NCBI GenBank assembly: GCA_004335635.1
Contig: QAXH01006253.1
Span: 1-40,852, forward strand
Direction: 5' to 3'
Source: Chloromonas sp. AAM2
Taxonomy: Eukaryota > Chlorophyta > Chlorophyceae > Chlamydomonadales > Chlamydomonadaceae
DNA: 40,852 nt
The notes beneath the pieces are model-generated. The model was not told the DNA's origin and ran no database searches. It was given only the letters and a program-made list of their open reading frames with translations. The translations under genes and the position numbers were made by a program. The first letter of the stretch is position 1. Each line of letters opens with the position of its first letter. Below are positions 1 to 11,866 of this stretch, piece by piece.

Positions 1-444
1 GGGCTTACAGGCGTTTCGAACAGCACAGGTGGTGGTTTGAACACCAGCAGCGGCTTGGGGTCAATGAGCGGGTTGGATTTCACAAGCGGTCTAGGATTCA
101 TGGGTGGACTGTCAGGCGGGCTAGGCAGCACGACAGCACAGGGCCCGGCACAGCCTGGCATAGGCAGTACGGGAATGGGGTACGGGACGGGTATGGCATC
201 GGGGTATGCACCCAGCGGGGGCATGGGTATGCCAGGAGGTAGCCAGACCATGGGCGCTTCAGGCATGGGCGTGGGAGGTGCACCTGCATGGAGCTTGAGT
301 AGTCAAGGCATGGGTCAGAAAGGCCCTACGCAGGGGGGCATGGGGGCGTTTCAGGGGCTGGGGCAGCCCCAGCCTGGCGTCATGGGCAAGGCACCCCAGG
401 CTGCACCGCAAAAAGCTGCTGACCCCTTCGCTGACCTCATTTAA
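1..444 (+). CDS. C-terminal end of a Gly/Met-rich protein with a terminal DPF motif (5' partial)
   Basis: The first reading frame is open from base 1 to a TAA at 442-444, so this is the last exon of a gene that starts left of the window; 147 residues are visible. The segment is low-complexity and rich in Gly, Met, Ser, Pro and Gln (repeated GLG, GMG and GM steps), has no membrane segment, and ends in AADPFADLI. Disordered Gly/Met/Gln-rich tails carrying DPF or DLL/DLI-like motifs are known from clathrin-associated adaptors (epsin/ENTH, AP180) and some ArfGAPs, where DPF binds adaptor-complex ear domains. That assignment is inference from the tail alone; no globular domain is visible. That this is coding is fairly sure; the family is not. 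Confidence 0.7.
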   Translation, partial: GLTGVSNSTGGGLNTSSGLGSMSGLDFTSGLGFMGGLSGGLGSTTAQGPAQPGIGSTGMGYGTGMASGYAPSGGMGMPGGSQTMGASGMGVGGAPAWSLSSQGMGQKGPTQGGMGAFQGLGQPQPGVMGKAPQAAPQKAADPFADLI

Positions 445-704
445 CGTCCAAGAGAGACAGTCAAGACGCAGGACGAGTGGGGCGTAGGGATGGGCTAAGG
501 ATCATACGAATGATGTCGTATTATTGAGCCATGTACCGGTATTCCGGACAGGGAGCACTCTCGCCCCTCGACATACATTACCGCATGCTTTTGCGGCCTG
601 TTCCCTTAGAGTTTCAGGAGCGTTGCCTTGTGCAAGTGCTGATTGAAGTTGTTTCTGGTAAACAAATGCTTCAACGTCCTGCTGCTAGGCACTGATAAGC
701 TTCT

Positions 705-709
705 TGTAA
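705..709 (+). terminator. Candidate UGUAA polyadenylation signal
   Basis: TGTAA lies 261 bases after the stop codon at 444. UGUAA is the usual poly(A) signal of chlorophyte algae. The spacing gives an ordinary 3' UTR, with cleavage expected near 720-730. The motif is only five bases long, so chance occurrence is possible. Confidence 0.4.
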
Positions 710-1235
710 CACAACACTTGGGCTTCAGTAGTACATGGAATAGGAAAAACAGCCGGAAAAACAGCTTGCAGGACAGGCTGTGCACCCTGCACACAAAGCT
801 GCAGGCAGCAATGCCTTTCGCCTGCCGCACAGGCCCCGCCTTGGCAGTTCTGCTATGTGCCATTGACTGCTGTGCTCTCCTGCCCCCCTCCTGCTGCACT
901 GCTCTGAATGCAACAGAGGGTTCTTGACTGCTGCCACATGCACAGAGCATGGGATGTGCATCGCATGGGATGTCAAACTGAGAATCTCAAGCGAGTTCAG
1001 GGTTCTGGCTGAACCAAACGCCTGGACAGTGGCGATACGTTGTTTGATTGTCTGGCCCAGTCACACGCCACTGTGATATCCAGTAATATCATAAGTTGCC
1101 ATCGACGAGCCTGCGTTTCTTCGTGTCTTAGAGCACCAACCCTGCTCCAGTTTTTTGGCGGTGTGCCTCAAATGTGGGGCGCTGTGGGCACGTGGCATCA
1201 TGTGGTAAGTAGCACTTCCCTCGTTCTACACCACA

Positions 1236-1301
1236 GACTGCTCTATGAGAAGCTGCAAAGAATCCAGGGACTGTTCTATGAGAAGCTGCAAAGAATCCAG
1301 C
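1236..1301. repeat. 33-bp tandem duplication, two copies
   Basis: Two adjacent units starting GACTG at 1236 and 1269 differ at about one base over 32. No function suggested. Confidence 0.8.
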
Positions 1302-1964
1302 ATAGCTGCATCTATGAGCCCATGTTGACCAATGATGTGCGTAGCCCAGGTCTTGCAACTCCAAATGCAACTGCAGTGCCTGCATAGAGCACATGCAAAC
1401 ACTGTAAGGGAGGTGCTTGCGTGTATGCATGGCTAAAGGTAGCAAGACAGCTAGCGTACTCACAATTGACAGGCGTCAAGCCTGGCCACGGAGCAGAGAA
1501 AAACATGTTCTTTGTGATCACCTGGTGCGTCAGCACATATAAGCATGGCCGCACACCTGATGTGGAAGCAATGCTTGGAAACAGTGAAGTGAACTCTTTG
1601 GCCTTTGGGATGGGTTGGAGTGTCCCTCTTGTGATGATCCAGCATTCTTCACCTGCTCCAGCACTTCAGTCTGGCGGTACATGTAAAACGAACAAAACGC
1701 AAGCTGGTGAAACGAATAAACGCTGGTAAACTGAGCAAAAAGCAAGCTTGTTAAACGAACAAAAAGCGTGTGAGAGCAGCATTCAGCATAATGATATGAA
1801 AGGAAGAGAAGAGAAGCGAACGAGTCAAAGAAAGGAGCAAGATCATAAGGTCATAAGCAAGGTGGCTGAGCAGTCAAGCACAACCTCTAAATTTAGACCA
1901 GAGGACCTTTTGATACCATCCCAGCACCAACTGCTAACGGAACTGATGCTTGTGCGGCAGGTTC

Positions 1965-2227
1965 AAAAAAAAAGATGTTTGCCACTGGGTGCCTGCACCA
2001 GCAGCCCCACGAAAGTCTTGAGGCCTAGACCCTACATGGCTGGAAATGTACCAGTCCACAGTTCAATAGCACATCCCAGTCTCGGACCAGCCTGGGCATG
2101 CTGTAAATGTTCAACTAGTGCCAGGAATGATTGGTAGACTTAGCAAAGTAACCCACTTCTACCAAGCCCAACACTGACTCAAGTGCTGCTCCAGGAAATT
2201 GTCCCAGAACTGGCAAACATCTTTTTT
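1965..2227 (+). mobile_element. MITE-like element, copy 1 (both inverted ends present)
   Basis: The left end is a run of A followed by GATGTTTGCCA (1965-1984). The right end is TGGCAAACATCTTTTTT (2211-2227), its inverted complement over about 17 bases; the next inner bases CTGGG / CCCAG also pair. The interior of about 225 bp recurs at 11124-11361. There is no coding capacity, so this looks like a non-autonomous DNA element. No clean target-site duplication is seen at the edges. Confidence 0.6.
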
Positions 2228-2459
2228 CGTTGATCATCTGTAAAAGGTAGTCTGGCACAGGACGTGTGTCTTTCTATGCAAGGCTGCACATCTCCAGAGT
2301 GCAACGGTTGGCATGTCGAGGCACTCCGGCTGTGTGCCCCCAATGGTTTGCCATGGTGACACTCGATGCGATTGGTGATAGGTTACCATCTGTAAACATT
2401 AGGCTGTGACAGGGAAAAAAAGCGCAACATTGTCAGGTGACACCAGCTGCTTCACTCTC

Positions 2460-2494
2460 AAGAGCTGTCCCAGAACTGGCAAACTTCTTTTTTT
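2460..2494 (+). mobile_element. MITE-like element, partial copy 2 (right end)
   Basis: The right-end sequence GTCCCAGAACTGGCAAAC followed by a T-rich run matches the right terminus of the element at 1965-2227. The left part does not match clearly. An A-run at about 2411-2420 could be a degenerate left end, which would give a roughly 85-bp internally deleted copy. Confidence 0.45.
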
Positions 2495-4228
2495 GCGTGT
2501 GTTGCATACGCGTGGTAAGACGTACCAATGTTCTGCTGATGAGCTGCTACCAGCTGGTCTTGTGCGAACAAGCAGGGTCCTTCAATACCACGTCAATGCG
2601 AGCAGCCATCCAATGAAAGGCATCTCCGGTAGCCTTTATGCAGCTCCTGTGGCATTTCACACACCCACGTGGGCACACTTTCAATCATGACCTGGTGCTG
2701 CTTCATGATGAAGCCCGTAGGAGATTTGTGGCCCCTGCTGGCATTGTGAGTGAGCCCATCTCCAAAGAACATCAGCTGACGAACAACTCGCTAGCATACT
2801 CATGAGCCACACAACAGGATACACGAGTCATTTCGTGGATACAGGCCTCACAATTCCCTACATACCCTTCCAGAAGCGGGCCGGAGCGGTATCGCACTAT
2901 CAGTTATGACTGGTACTTGTGACCGTTAGTTCTCAATGGTAGTTGTCAATGGCAATCTCACTGGTAGTTCACTAGTGTATATCCACTTTCCCACTCGTGC
3001 CACTCTGGAGCCCCACCGCCTCAATCATCAGGGCCTGGCTGGGTGACATGCAGTTCAGCAGGCCAGCAGCTTTGATGGCTTGCCGGGTACCGCCTCCAAC
3101 TACACACCTTGAATGTGCATTTTACACACCAGTGTGTGGGCTTCTGCCTCACGCCTGCAAGCTGCAGCATCGAATGCATGGTGGAGTGCCAACTCTGTGG
3201 CCATGAATCGACACCGCCGCTCTCTGCTCGTCATCGAGGACTTTGGCTGGCTTGAAGGGCGTTGATGAGTGGCAATCTTTATGTCAGGGTCCCAGTATTT
3301 CCGACTTTGTGTACAGGACGGACCCCCTGCTATACCCAGTATCCCACAGAGCCGCACTGTGTCCCAGCACGCAGCACATGTGGGTAGGCAGCACATGCCG
3401 GCAAAGCAAGAGCTATCACACTGCTAAGCTACGAAAGCTAGCATGACATAAGCGCAGCCAGTGGCCTCAAGTTAAAGACGCAGATTTGTTCCCGGCAGAA
3501 ACGGCACGTGCGTCACACCCTGCCGTACATGGTCCCCCCGCCTACCAATGACCTTCCGGGCTCAAGAGTTCCGCAGCAAAGCAACCAATCCGTCGCCATT
3601 TCTTTACTTTTCGCTGCAACATCGCAGTAGTATCAACAAACACTGCGCACCGCAGAGGAGAACTTTGCTGTAGTGTACGAGGACAAGAAGTATCTTGGGC
3701 AATTTGCGGCCCGCAGAAGGCTCAATCCTTAAGCAGCATCCTAGAAGTGGGCACAGTCTCAGCACATCACTGGTAAGCGAACCGGGCAGGTTGTCATGCG
3801 CGGTACAGAGAAAGGGAGAAGGAAGAATCGTGGCGGAAGGGGCCGGAGCCAGCAAAGGAACAGAATGCATGCAAAGCGCAGACAAAAGCCGCAGACATTG
3901 AAGCATTCGCGGCTGGGTGCGTCTGTGAGGAAAGCTGGTGCCAACTTTGAGGGCCTTGGTTTTCTTCGAAGGCCGCGACTGGCCTGGTTCTAGTTGTCGT
4001 GATTAATGCATCAGCCCAGGCCTGCAATCATTTTGCATTATTCATGCTTCGTGCCTTTCCAAGCGCGAAGGTTGCTTGCCGGGAGCTGCTGCTGCTGCTG
4101 CTGCTGCCTGCCGTACACTGACGCATCAACCGGTCTTTGCATCAGAATTCGCTTTCTCACATCATGTGCAGGCTTAGGCGTGCCATCCAGCTTCCATTTT
4201 AGCCTCGCAGGCCCTGGAGCCGGCTACA

Positions 4229-7200
4229 ATGTCCCGGACAAATGTACTGCTGGCCGGGCTTCTAGTTTTTGCCCTGGCCTCCAGCGTCACCGCGCAGAAC
4301 CCATACAACAAGCGCCCAGTACCAAACAGTAAGTGCAAACGCATCACTGCCATTCAAGACTGTTGTGAGGAAAATACGTCATTTGAGTCATGGCGCCCGT
4401 GGCTCAACCTTTTCCCACGTTGCTTCTCCTGCAGACTTCACTGGCTCGTGCTTGCAAGGCCACTATCTGATCAATCATCGGGTGGCCGCTGGCGCCGGTG
4501 TGGGAACATGTGGTGAATGCCCGCTGGGAACCTCTTCCATGGACGGCAAGCGATGCATTGAATGCGCAGCGGGCACCTATGCGAACGCCACCAAGAGCGC
4601 ATACTGTCACATTTGCCAGCCCGGCACGATCTCAACTCCTGGCTCTAGTGCTTGCACTGACTGTGGCCAGGGCACATACAACGGCAAGGCAGGCGGCACC
4701 GTCTGCCAGACATGCCCAGCAGGTATGCAAACCTGCATGCACCACGTTCAACTGTATGTTTTTGACACCATACTTGGGTGGTGCACATACCTGTGAAATA
4801 TCCGAAACAAGTCCAACTCAACCGTACAACCGGGAACATGCTCACACTGCACCTTGACTACCTTCAAATGCACTTCTGAATTCTTACATTGCAAGGGAAC
4901 CCGAACACTGTTCCAGCATGTGACCTTCACGCCCGCCACATCCACGCAGGGTACACTTCTTCCGCTGGCTCGCCCAACTGCACTGCCTGCGCTGCTGGTA
5001 CCATTGCTGCTAGTGCTGGTCTAGGCACTTGCACCAGCTGCCTAGCCAACGAGTTCGCACCATACGCTGGTGGAAGTGTGTGCAGGTATGCCACACTAAC
5101 ACTTCCTTTTTGCATCTCAACTCTGTGTCTTGACCATCCTTGGTAATTCTATCTGCTTACAACTGGCCTGCACACGCATAGACACATGCACATTGCAGGG
5201 CTTGACTGCCTGGTTCCCATCAGTTTGCCGCTGGTCTTTTCACACGAGCCATTGACACGACATTATCCTGATGTTGAATCCTCTCCTGTGCATCCTTCCA
5301 GTGTTGCCTGTCTGATGCTCAATTGGTGCTTGATTGGTGCTTGCAGAAAGTGCGACCTGGGCTACGTTGCTGCAGCTGGTTCAAGCGTGTGCACGGCTTG
5401 TGGCACGGGCAAGTTCCGCAACACTGCCGACACCGTATGCACGGACTGTGCTGCAGGATACTACGCCAGTGCATTAGGTAAGGACCGCCAGATAGAGGCT
5501 ACTACGCCAGTGCATTAGATAAGGACCGCCAGATAGAGGCCACTACACCAGTGCATCAGGTACGGACCACCAGATAGAGGCTACTACGCCAGCGCATTAG
5601 CCACCAGATGGAGTGAAAGAAGCTGTCCCAATCGCTTTGACAGGTTTCTAGCAGCAGATACCTAGTTACTGGTGAAGGTAACCAGCATGTGCGTGACATC
5701 TCAAGCGCGCCATCTGTCATGGCAGCTGTCAAACGGCTTTTGCAGAAGCCCACTCTAGTGTTGCTCACTCACGTGTCTAAAGCCCCCCAAGCAGATGTAG
5801 CAGAGAATAGACACGAGGAGAGTTTGCGACAATCCACTCATTGATGTTAGAGACGAGGTGTTGAATGCCTCACTGACTGATTTGAATCGTGGCTGTGTCA
5901 CTGTAGGCTCTGTCACGTGCAAGATCTGTCCAGCCGGCACGTTCAGCGCTGCCGGAGCCTCCGTGTGCATAGATTGCCCTGCTGGTCAGACCTCAGAACC
6001 CGGTGCTACAACCTGCACTGATTGCCCCCTGGGTGAGTGCCTTTGACTCCACCTGTTTATAGCAGGGAGGGCGTCAAAGGAGCCGGGGCTGCCCAATGTC
6101 AACTTCTTCTGCTCTTGCGGCTGCCCTTACAGCCTGTTGGGGTGCTTCTGGTGGCTAGCCTGCTAGTCTGTCGTATTGACCTGTTGCCTTTTTCCGTTCG
6201 TCAAGTCGAGGCGACCAGCTGACTGGCTAATTCGCGCCTTCTCGCTTTTAGTGTCCCCGTTCTTTTGTGCTTCTGGAGTACTCATTGGGTGTGTTTTTCC
6301 CCACGCTTGCAGGCACATACACCGATGTCGACGGCTTGCCAATCTGCTACCCGTGCCCCCAAGGCAGCTACCAAGACGTGGTCGGACAGACATCGTGCCT
6401 GCCTTGCGATCCTGGCAACTACCAGCTGTGGCCAACAATGGCTTTCCAGTCTTGGCCAACTATCTCTGCTTACGTCGCCTCTGCTGTGGGAGGTACTACC
6501 ATGATCAGCAGCGGAATCGCTGCCGCCACCGACGTTTACATGGCATCTTGCCAGAAGTGCCCCGCCGGCATGAACCAGCCCGCTGCTGGCCAGAGTGGCT
6601 GCCAGCCTTGCCTCGCCGGTACCATCAGCGCAGGTAAGGCTTTCAAACAACCGCATGATCTCATCAGCGCAGTTCAGTCACATCGCACTCCCATCACATA
6701 GCTGTAGATTTAGAATTCTGGTTACCGTTACCGGGGATATGGCCAGCAGCCTGCTTCAAAGATTTGTTGTCCGTTATCGTACCAATGCGCGAATGTACAA
6801 ATGCTGCTGTCACGGACAGCCGCCCATCAAGCGCCCACCGGCGAAATGATCAGGAGGCCTTTGCGTGAGCGTCGCCTGTGCACCACAACAACACGACCAG
6901 GCTGTATACCTAGCATTCAAATTACCGGGACGATGATCAGCTTCGTGCTCGAGCAAGCCTGTCAACTGAAGTCGTTCGCGTTGTTGTCCGTTTCCGCAGC
7001 GGACGCCGCCACAACCTGCACAGCTTGTCCCCTGGGCCAGACCAACATGGGCAACAGCAGTACGTGCACAGGCTGCAATGCCGGTTACTATGCCGACGCA
7101 CAAGCCTCCAACACCTGCCGCGCCTGCGCTGCTGGTTTGTACTCGAGCGCTGGTGCGACGAACTGCCAGCTGTGCGACGCCGGACAATACTCTGCAGCTG

Positions 7201-7833
7201 CTTCATCGTCTTGCACGGATTGCCCCAAGGGTTGGTTCACACGCAAGGCTGGCACTGCTCGCTGCCAGGAGGCCTCTGCCGGCTTCTTGGCTAATGCGGT
7301 GATCAAGGCTACCGGACAAACTGCCTGCCCTGCTGGTACAATTTCCTACAAAGGTAAGATCCCCAATGTCGTACTTGGTTTTCCAGCACGGTATGCACTC
7401 AACAACCTTGGCAGGCAACAGACCCAGTTTCTCGGTTCTTCGTCTAGCAGGTCTAGCAGCCGGCTGATCTTCGGGTACGGGCAGCCTGGCAAAACGAACA
7501 GAGATTACTTACCAGATTACGAATATATAGACCTGTACGTCAGCATCGCATCGCGTTGCAAATATTCCGTTTGTGTCGTTGCGCTGCCTGCCTGCAGCCT
7601 CTTCTGTGTCCGCTACTTTCACAACTGAGGAGTGCATTTCTTGCCCACTCAACGAGTTCAACAATCGCGTGGGCAGCCACAACTGCACGGCTTGTCCCGT
7701 TGGGACCCACACATGCACCTTTGGTGCCACTGCCTGTATCTCGGACAATATCCTCTGCAGCAACCCCCTGCCCCCAGCCCCACCGCCCCAGGCCACCTCA
7801 CCACCACCTGCCTTCAACCCGCCACCACCATAA
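4229..7833 (+). CDS. Secreted Cys-rich protein with tandem ephrin-receptor-like (GCC2/GCC3-type) modules and Pro-rich tail
   Basis: Eight exons join in frame: 4229-4328, 4435-4722, 4950-5085, 5347-5477, 5907-6032, 6313-6633, 7000-7353, 7598-7833 (563 aa). Residues 1-22 form a signal peptide (MSRTNVLLAGLLVFALASS, then VTA|Q), so the product enters the secretory pathway. The body is a train of 35-45-residue modules of the form C-x2-C-P/A-x-G-T/Y-x(10-14)-C-x2-C, typical of the ephrin-receptor-like/GCC2-GCC3 family. The last 25 residues are PPP-rich, like hydroxyproline-rich cell-wall proteins. No transmembrane or kinase segment follows, so a wall or matrix role is likely; the ligand is unknown. 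All introns are phase 1 except intron 3 (phase 2), and most interrupt the Gly after CPAG/CPLG. The start is chosen for the signal peptide and the good context (ACAATGTC). Confidence 0.85.
5459..5610. repeat. 41-bp tandem repeat made from the end of exon 4 and its splice donor
   Basis: Units of 41 bp with equivalent positions at 5462, 5503, 5544 and 5585 begin inside the last codons of exon 4 (TACGCCAGTGCATTAG) and include the donor. The first unit keeps GTAAGG at 5478. Unit 2 has ATAAGG (dead). Unit 3 has GTACGG at 5559-5564 (a possible cryptic donor). Unit 4 is truncated. Units 2-4 lie in intron 4. Confidence 0.9.
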
Positions 7834-10142
7834 ATTGGTTGTCCAGCCACACGAGTTGGGTGGCACTTGGACTGCAGCTTGTGGCATGCCGTGGCTTCTA
7901 GCGGGTGCCAGCGGGTTGCAAACTGAGGCCGTTGTGCAATGCTGCAGCGTGGGTGACGGTAATTTGTTTTCCTGACAAAATCTGTTATCATTGCCAATGT
8001 CGCACGGCAAGCCCACTTGAGTCGTGAAGCACCTTTCGTTGCTCTTGCACCTCAAAGGAAAACAGGCTGCAGAGGCAGGTATCGCAGCTGTCACGAATCT
8101 GTCGTTACTGACACGTGACTGTATGGTCATGCGTTTACGTGTGGTTTGGTTGAAGGAGGGGCTAAGTTCAGATTGCAAGTACCGTTGCTCTATGTTGGCA
8201 CGAACGCGCGCCAAGAAATGTGAGCAACAACACACCGCACTCTCAGCCTTACATTGCTTGTATCTATGCATGGGATACTGCATGCATCAGACGCTGTGCA
8301 GCATGCCTTGGCGGTTGCAACAAACCATGGCTATACCAGTCAACTTTGGATTTACCTGGTCGCCTATCTAGAAAATTGAGGTGTGCGTTGCCCTTATTGA
8401 ACCTTCCTCCCGACCTGGGGTAAGGTTTGCCATTTGGCTTCCAAGTATGGACACAGTGGCAGTTTCTGACTGTACTTGAAGCACGTGGTTTGCAAACCCT
8501 CGTCCTTCCTAATCAGTGTCGCAATTGGTTGTACAACATTTGGCAACAGCTGCCCCGCCTTGCTATTTCATACGTTCAAATCCACACCCTGGGAAAAAAA
8601 AGGCAGGGGCACACTGACATGCAAGGTTCACAACAGTGTTACGCACAGCTTGTCAACTGCGGTTGAAAACGGCTGCAGCACGTGTGTTGCTGTCTGGTTG
8701 ATGCATGTGAGTGCTGTTGGTCCCCCTGCCGGGTGTACGGATAACATGCCGCCATGTGGGTTACTGTTTTTAGACATGATGCCCAGTGTCATAGGCAATG
8801 GAAGGCTGCTGTCTCAGGAGCTGGAAGGCCTTGTAAGCTTGGTGTACCACAGTGCAGTGGATTCGGCTGGGAAGAGCCCAACTGCAAGTGCAGCCAGGCT
8901 GTGCAATCACAGCCTAAGCACCAAAGAGCAGCACCACCGTTGAATGGAGACTTTAAGAATTAAGATCCAACCACATGGGCATGACTGATATGTCAGTAGC
9001 AGAGAACATGGTGATGACGCACGCCTAGGGCACATGTCGTGTGAGGAGCCCACCTCATGAGTCCTGTCACTGGTATAGTGCCGCTTGATAGTAAAGCACA
9101 CGTGAGCTAGGCCGTCACCAGCGCCAGGCGCACGCTGTCAGTGCTGGTCGTTCCACATTCCTCCCCCCCAGGCTGCAGCTCACGGTGTGAACGTGCTGGG
9201 CCGTAGGAGTTGAGAAGATGTAAGATGGATAGTCAATGATGACTGCGGCGACATATGCGAGCCCGGTGGCGACCATTTAGGATCTTTACGTTACAATGAC
9301 CCACATCATGTGACACGTCCCTAAAGAGGAGCAGCTTGAGATCATTAATGATGATTCCGAGACTGGTGCTCAATCATTCCAAGACCATGCTCATTGGCGC
9401 CTGTTCCAAACCAGACAAAGCCCTGGTTCAAACAGCACGTAAAAATATGTACGGAAAGCAGCAGCAACAGATCTGATGTGCATGTATTCAAGAATCTCAG
9501 CCACAGTTGCATACCCAGGCCACAAGCAACAGTCTTCATTGCGAGCCACAAATCCATACGACGAATTTGTTGCAGCAACTCGCAGCAAAGTCGAGGCAAG
9601 TGCCGTCACATGACACGGAGCGGGATGGGCCCTGCCCAGACCTACCCTGTAGTCGTGATAATGCTCGTCCAGCCCCGGGAAAGGCAGGCTGACCAACAGA
9701 AAGCAGACAACAATCAATGCAGACCGGCAAGCCGGCAGCTGAGAAATCAGAAACTTGTGGTCTTCGCATTGGGGCTATGCCTTTGAGAACCGCAGACTTC
9801 TCAATACTAGATTCTCTACTCCCTTCGGCCCCACCACTGCCCATCATGGCAGCCCTGCAGCACCCCTTGAGCCCTTCAGCCCTTCAGCAGAGCCTTATAA
9901 GCGTGTAACCTGAACAGTGCGCATGTTGGCGGTGCTGCATGTGGGACCCCAGAGCACCCATGGACCCACAGCACTGTCATACCCTAGGTATCATTTGTGA
10001 CGGCAGTTCTGCTTATGGACGGACACTTCTAATGACTACAATTCTTGTAATGGGCAGACACCAGCAAACAAAGACACTCAAAACAGTGTTACAAGTTGCT
10101 GACTGAACTTTTTGCTGACTGGACACGATGCCCAAGTGCTGA

Positions 10143-10367
10143 GATATTGGTTGTCACCCAGAGGTCCACAAACACGAACTCGAAGCTCCAGAACGGGACA
10201 TGATGACACCTTCCCCCTCCACCCCCACCTCGAGAAAGAAGCGGGCCACCGTGACCAACGAGACATGCGAAGACCCGTCGCTGGACGAAGGGCAGGCACC
10301 GCCTCCACTGCCTCCTCCTCCAGCCCGGCCGGACACAGAGGCAGAGCGACCAAGAAGGGAGTGTTGA
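10143..10367 (+). other. Short unexplained ORF, Pro/charged-rich (74 codons)
   Basis: The frame is open from 10143; the first ATG is at 10200 and the stop at 10365-10367. From the ATG it encodes 55 residues with TPSPSTPTSRKKR, then an acidic stretch, then PPPLPPPPARP. Composition looks more protein-like than the neighbouring shadows, but no partner exon, domain or homologue is recognised. It may be an exon, a decayed transposon ORF, or chance. Confidence 0.2.
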
Positions 10368-10631
10368 AAACAGGCTGTGGGGCGTCTCCGGGCGCAGCAC
10401 ATGAGTTTGCTAAAGAGAAGGAACACTTGGTGGCGACTTACATTACTGACTTCTGAAGCCAGTCAGTACAACAGATCGGTAACCATGTTTTGTCCTACAA
10501 AAAGGTGAAGTGGCACTACGCCGTCCACCAACACCACAGACCGTGGTAGAACAATGCACGCAATACACACGCACAATGTCAACTTAGGTCTGCTGCACTC
10601 GAGCAAACGTGTCAGAACTGGGAGTCACACA

Positions 10632-10653
10632 GGAACTGGCAAACATCTTTTTT
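10632..10653 (+). mobile_element. MITE-like element, right-end fragment (copy 3)
   Basis: AGGAACTGGCAAACATCTTT and the following T-run match the right terminal inverted repeat of the element at 1965-2227. No interior matches beside it, so it is a solo end or a deeply deleted copy. Confidence 0.4.
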
Positions 10654-11123
10654 CTTTATGCAGACCCGCCCCACACCAGTCAAGCGTGGCTGGCCGCAGC
10701 GCATGTCAGAGGACAGTGAGCTGACAGATGGCCTGGGCATACCACCTCAGCTGGTCTATGTGCCTGGCCAGGTCAACCCACTGCCTAAGCTGAGGAATCA
10801 GATTGAGCAGTGGGACAGGAAGGGTTGGCAGTAAGGACAGAGCAGTGACCTTGAACACAGTCAAGTTACTTTTGCAGCTGAGCCAGCAGCTTGTTACTTG
10901 TGCTTCTGCATTGCTGGACACCGGACACTGATGAGCTTCTGAGTTTGCTGATGAGGTTCTGCATTTGGCTGTTGAGCTTCTGCATCGCTTTGGAGTGTGC
11001 GGTGCGAATGGTTGTAATGTAGTATGCATATGTCCCAGTACTGGCAGCACTTCTTCGTTGCTACGACACTCATCACAACACCACAGCACACCCTGAACTG
11101 TGTAAACCCTGGAGACTGTCTCA

Positions 11124-11361
11124 GACTGGGTGCCTGTACCAGCAGCCCTACGAAAGTCTTGAGGCCTAGACCCTGCCTGGACCAATCCACAGTTCAATAG
11201 CACATCCCAGTCTCGCACCAGCCTGGGCATGCGGTAATTCTTCAACTAGTGCCAGGAATGATTGGTAGACATAGCAAAGCAACCCACTTCTACCAAGCCC
11301 AACACTGGTACCAGTGGCGTGTCTGGAAATTGTCCCAGAACTGGCAAACACTTTTTTTTTT
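11124..11361 (+). mobile_element. MITE-like element, copy 4 (left end decayed)
   Basis: From ACTGGGTGCCTG (11124) to the T-run ending near 11361 this region aligns almost base for base with 1984-2227. Shared blocks include CACAGTTCAATAGCACATCC and GGTAGAC followed by CCCACTTCTACCAAGCCCAA. The A-run/GATGTTTG left end is missing; the right end reads CTGGCAAACA then a long T-run. Orientation is the same as copy 1. Confidence 0.65.
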
Positions 11362-11866
11362 ACACTGGCCCCAGTGCTGGAGCACAAGAACTGTTTCAAA
11401 AGTGGCATTGTTGATTGTGGCTGTGAAGACTTTGGCGCTGAAAGGACAACTGTTTGTGTGCGGGGGTATTGGACCTGATGCCACGGTACGGATTACGAGA
11501 CGAGCAAGCTTAAAGGGCCATCACGGGCACGGGCACTCCTGGCACTTGGTTAGGACTAGCAGGAGTATATTGCAGCGCTGCACAGTCAGCTGAGCCTTGC
11601 CCGAGCGATGATGACGTGCAACCGTAATAAACAATCCGCCTCTAGCAGTTGGCTGAGAGTTTGCGGTTTGCGCCCCACCCATTCATCGGCAGGTGCATGC
11701 TACTCCCCAGCTCGTTCAGTTCGACTAGGCATGAGGACTTTGAGCTCAGCGGAGGCAGAGGCTCAACTTCATGTGAACTTTTCTGCACGACACATTTTTT
11801 TAGCGACTTTTGTTAGCCGGCCACTTGCGGCTTTCTAGGAATTAGGCTTCTGCTTCTTTGGTCAGC

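Larger units (their letters stand above)
445..4228. other. Intergenic stretch without a recognised gene
   Basis: Apart from the 3' UTR of the gene ending at 444 and the presumed 5' UTR/promoter before 4229, I see no exon with convincing codon use and splice sites. All ORFs are short and overlap on both strands. It contains a 33-bp tandem duplication (1236-1301), A-rich degenerate repeats near 1680-1770, one nearly complete MITE-like element (1965-2227), a partial one (2460-2494), and a short CTG run near 4087-4108 just upstream of the next gene. Confidence 0.6.
7834..11866. other. Intergenic stretch without a convincing gene
   Basis: No exon chain with consistent phases was found on either strand. 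It contains partial MITE-like copies at 10632-10653 and 11124-11361 and a short unexplained Pro-rich ORF at 10143-10367. A TGTAA at 8832-8836 could end a long 3' UTR of the Cys-rich gene, but that is weak. The last 250 bases are the presumed promoter/5' UTR of the kinase gene; no TATA box is obvious. Confidence 0.55.

Noticed and set aside
9394..9786. 130-codon plus-strand ORF
   Set aside because: An overlapping minus frame is equally long, there is no domain, no splice context and no codon bias.
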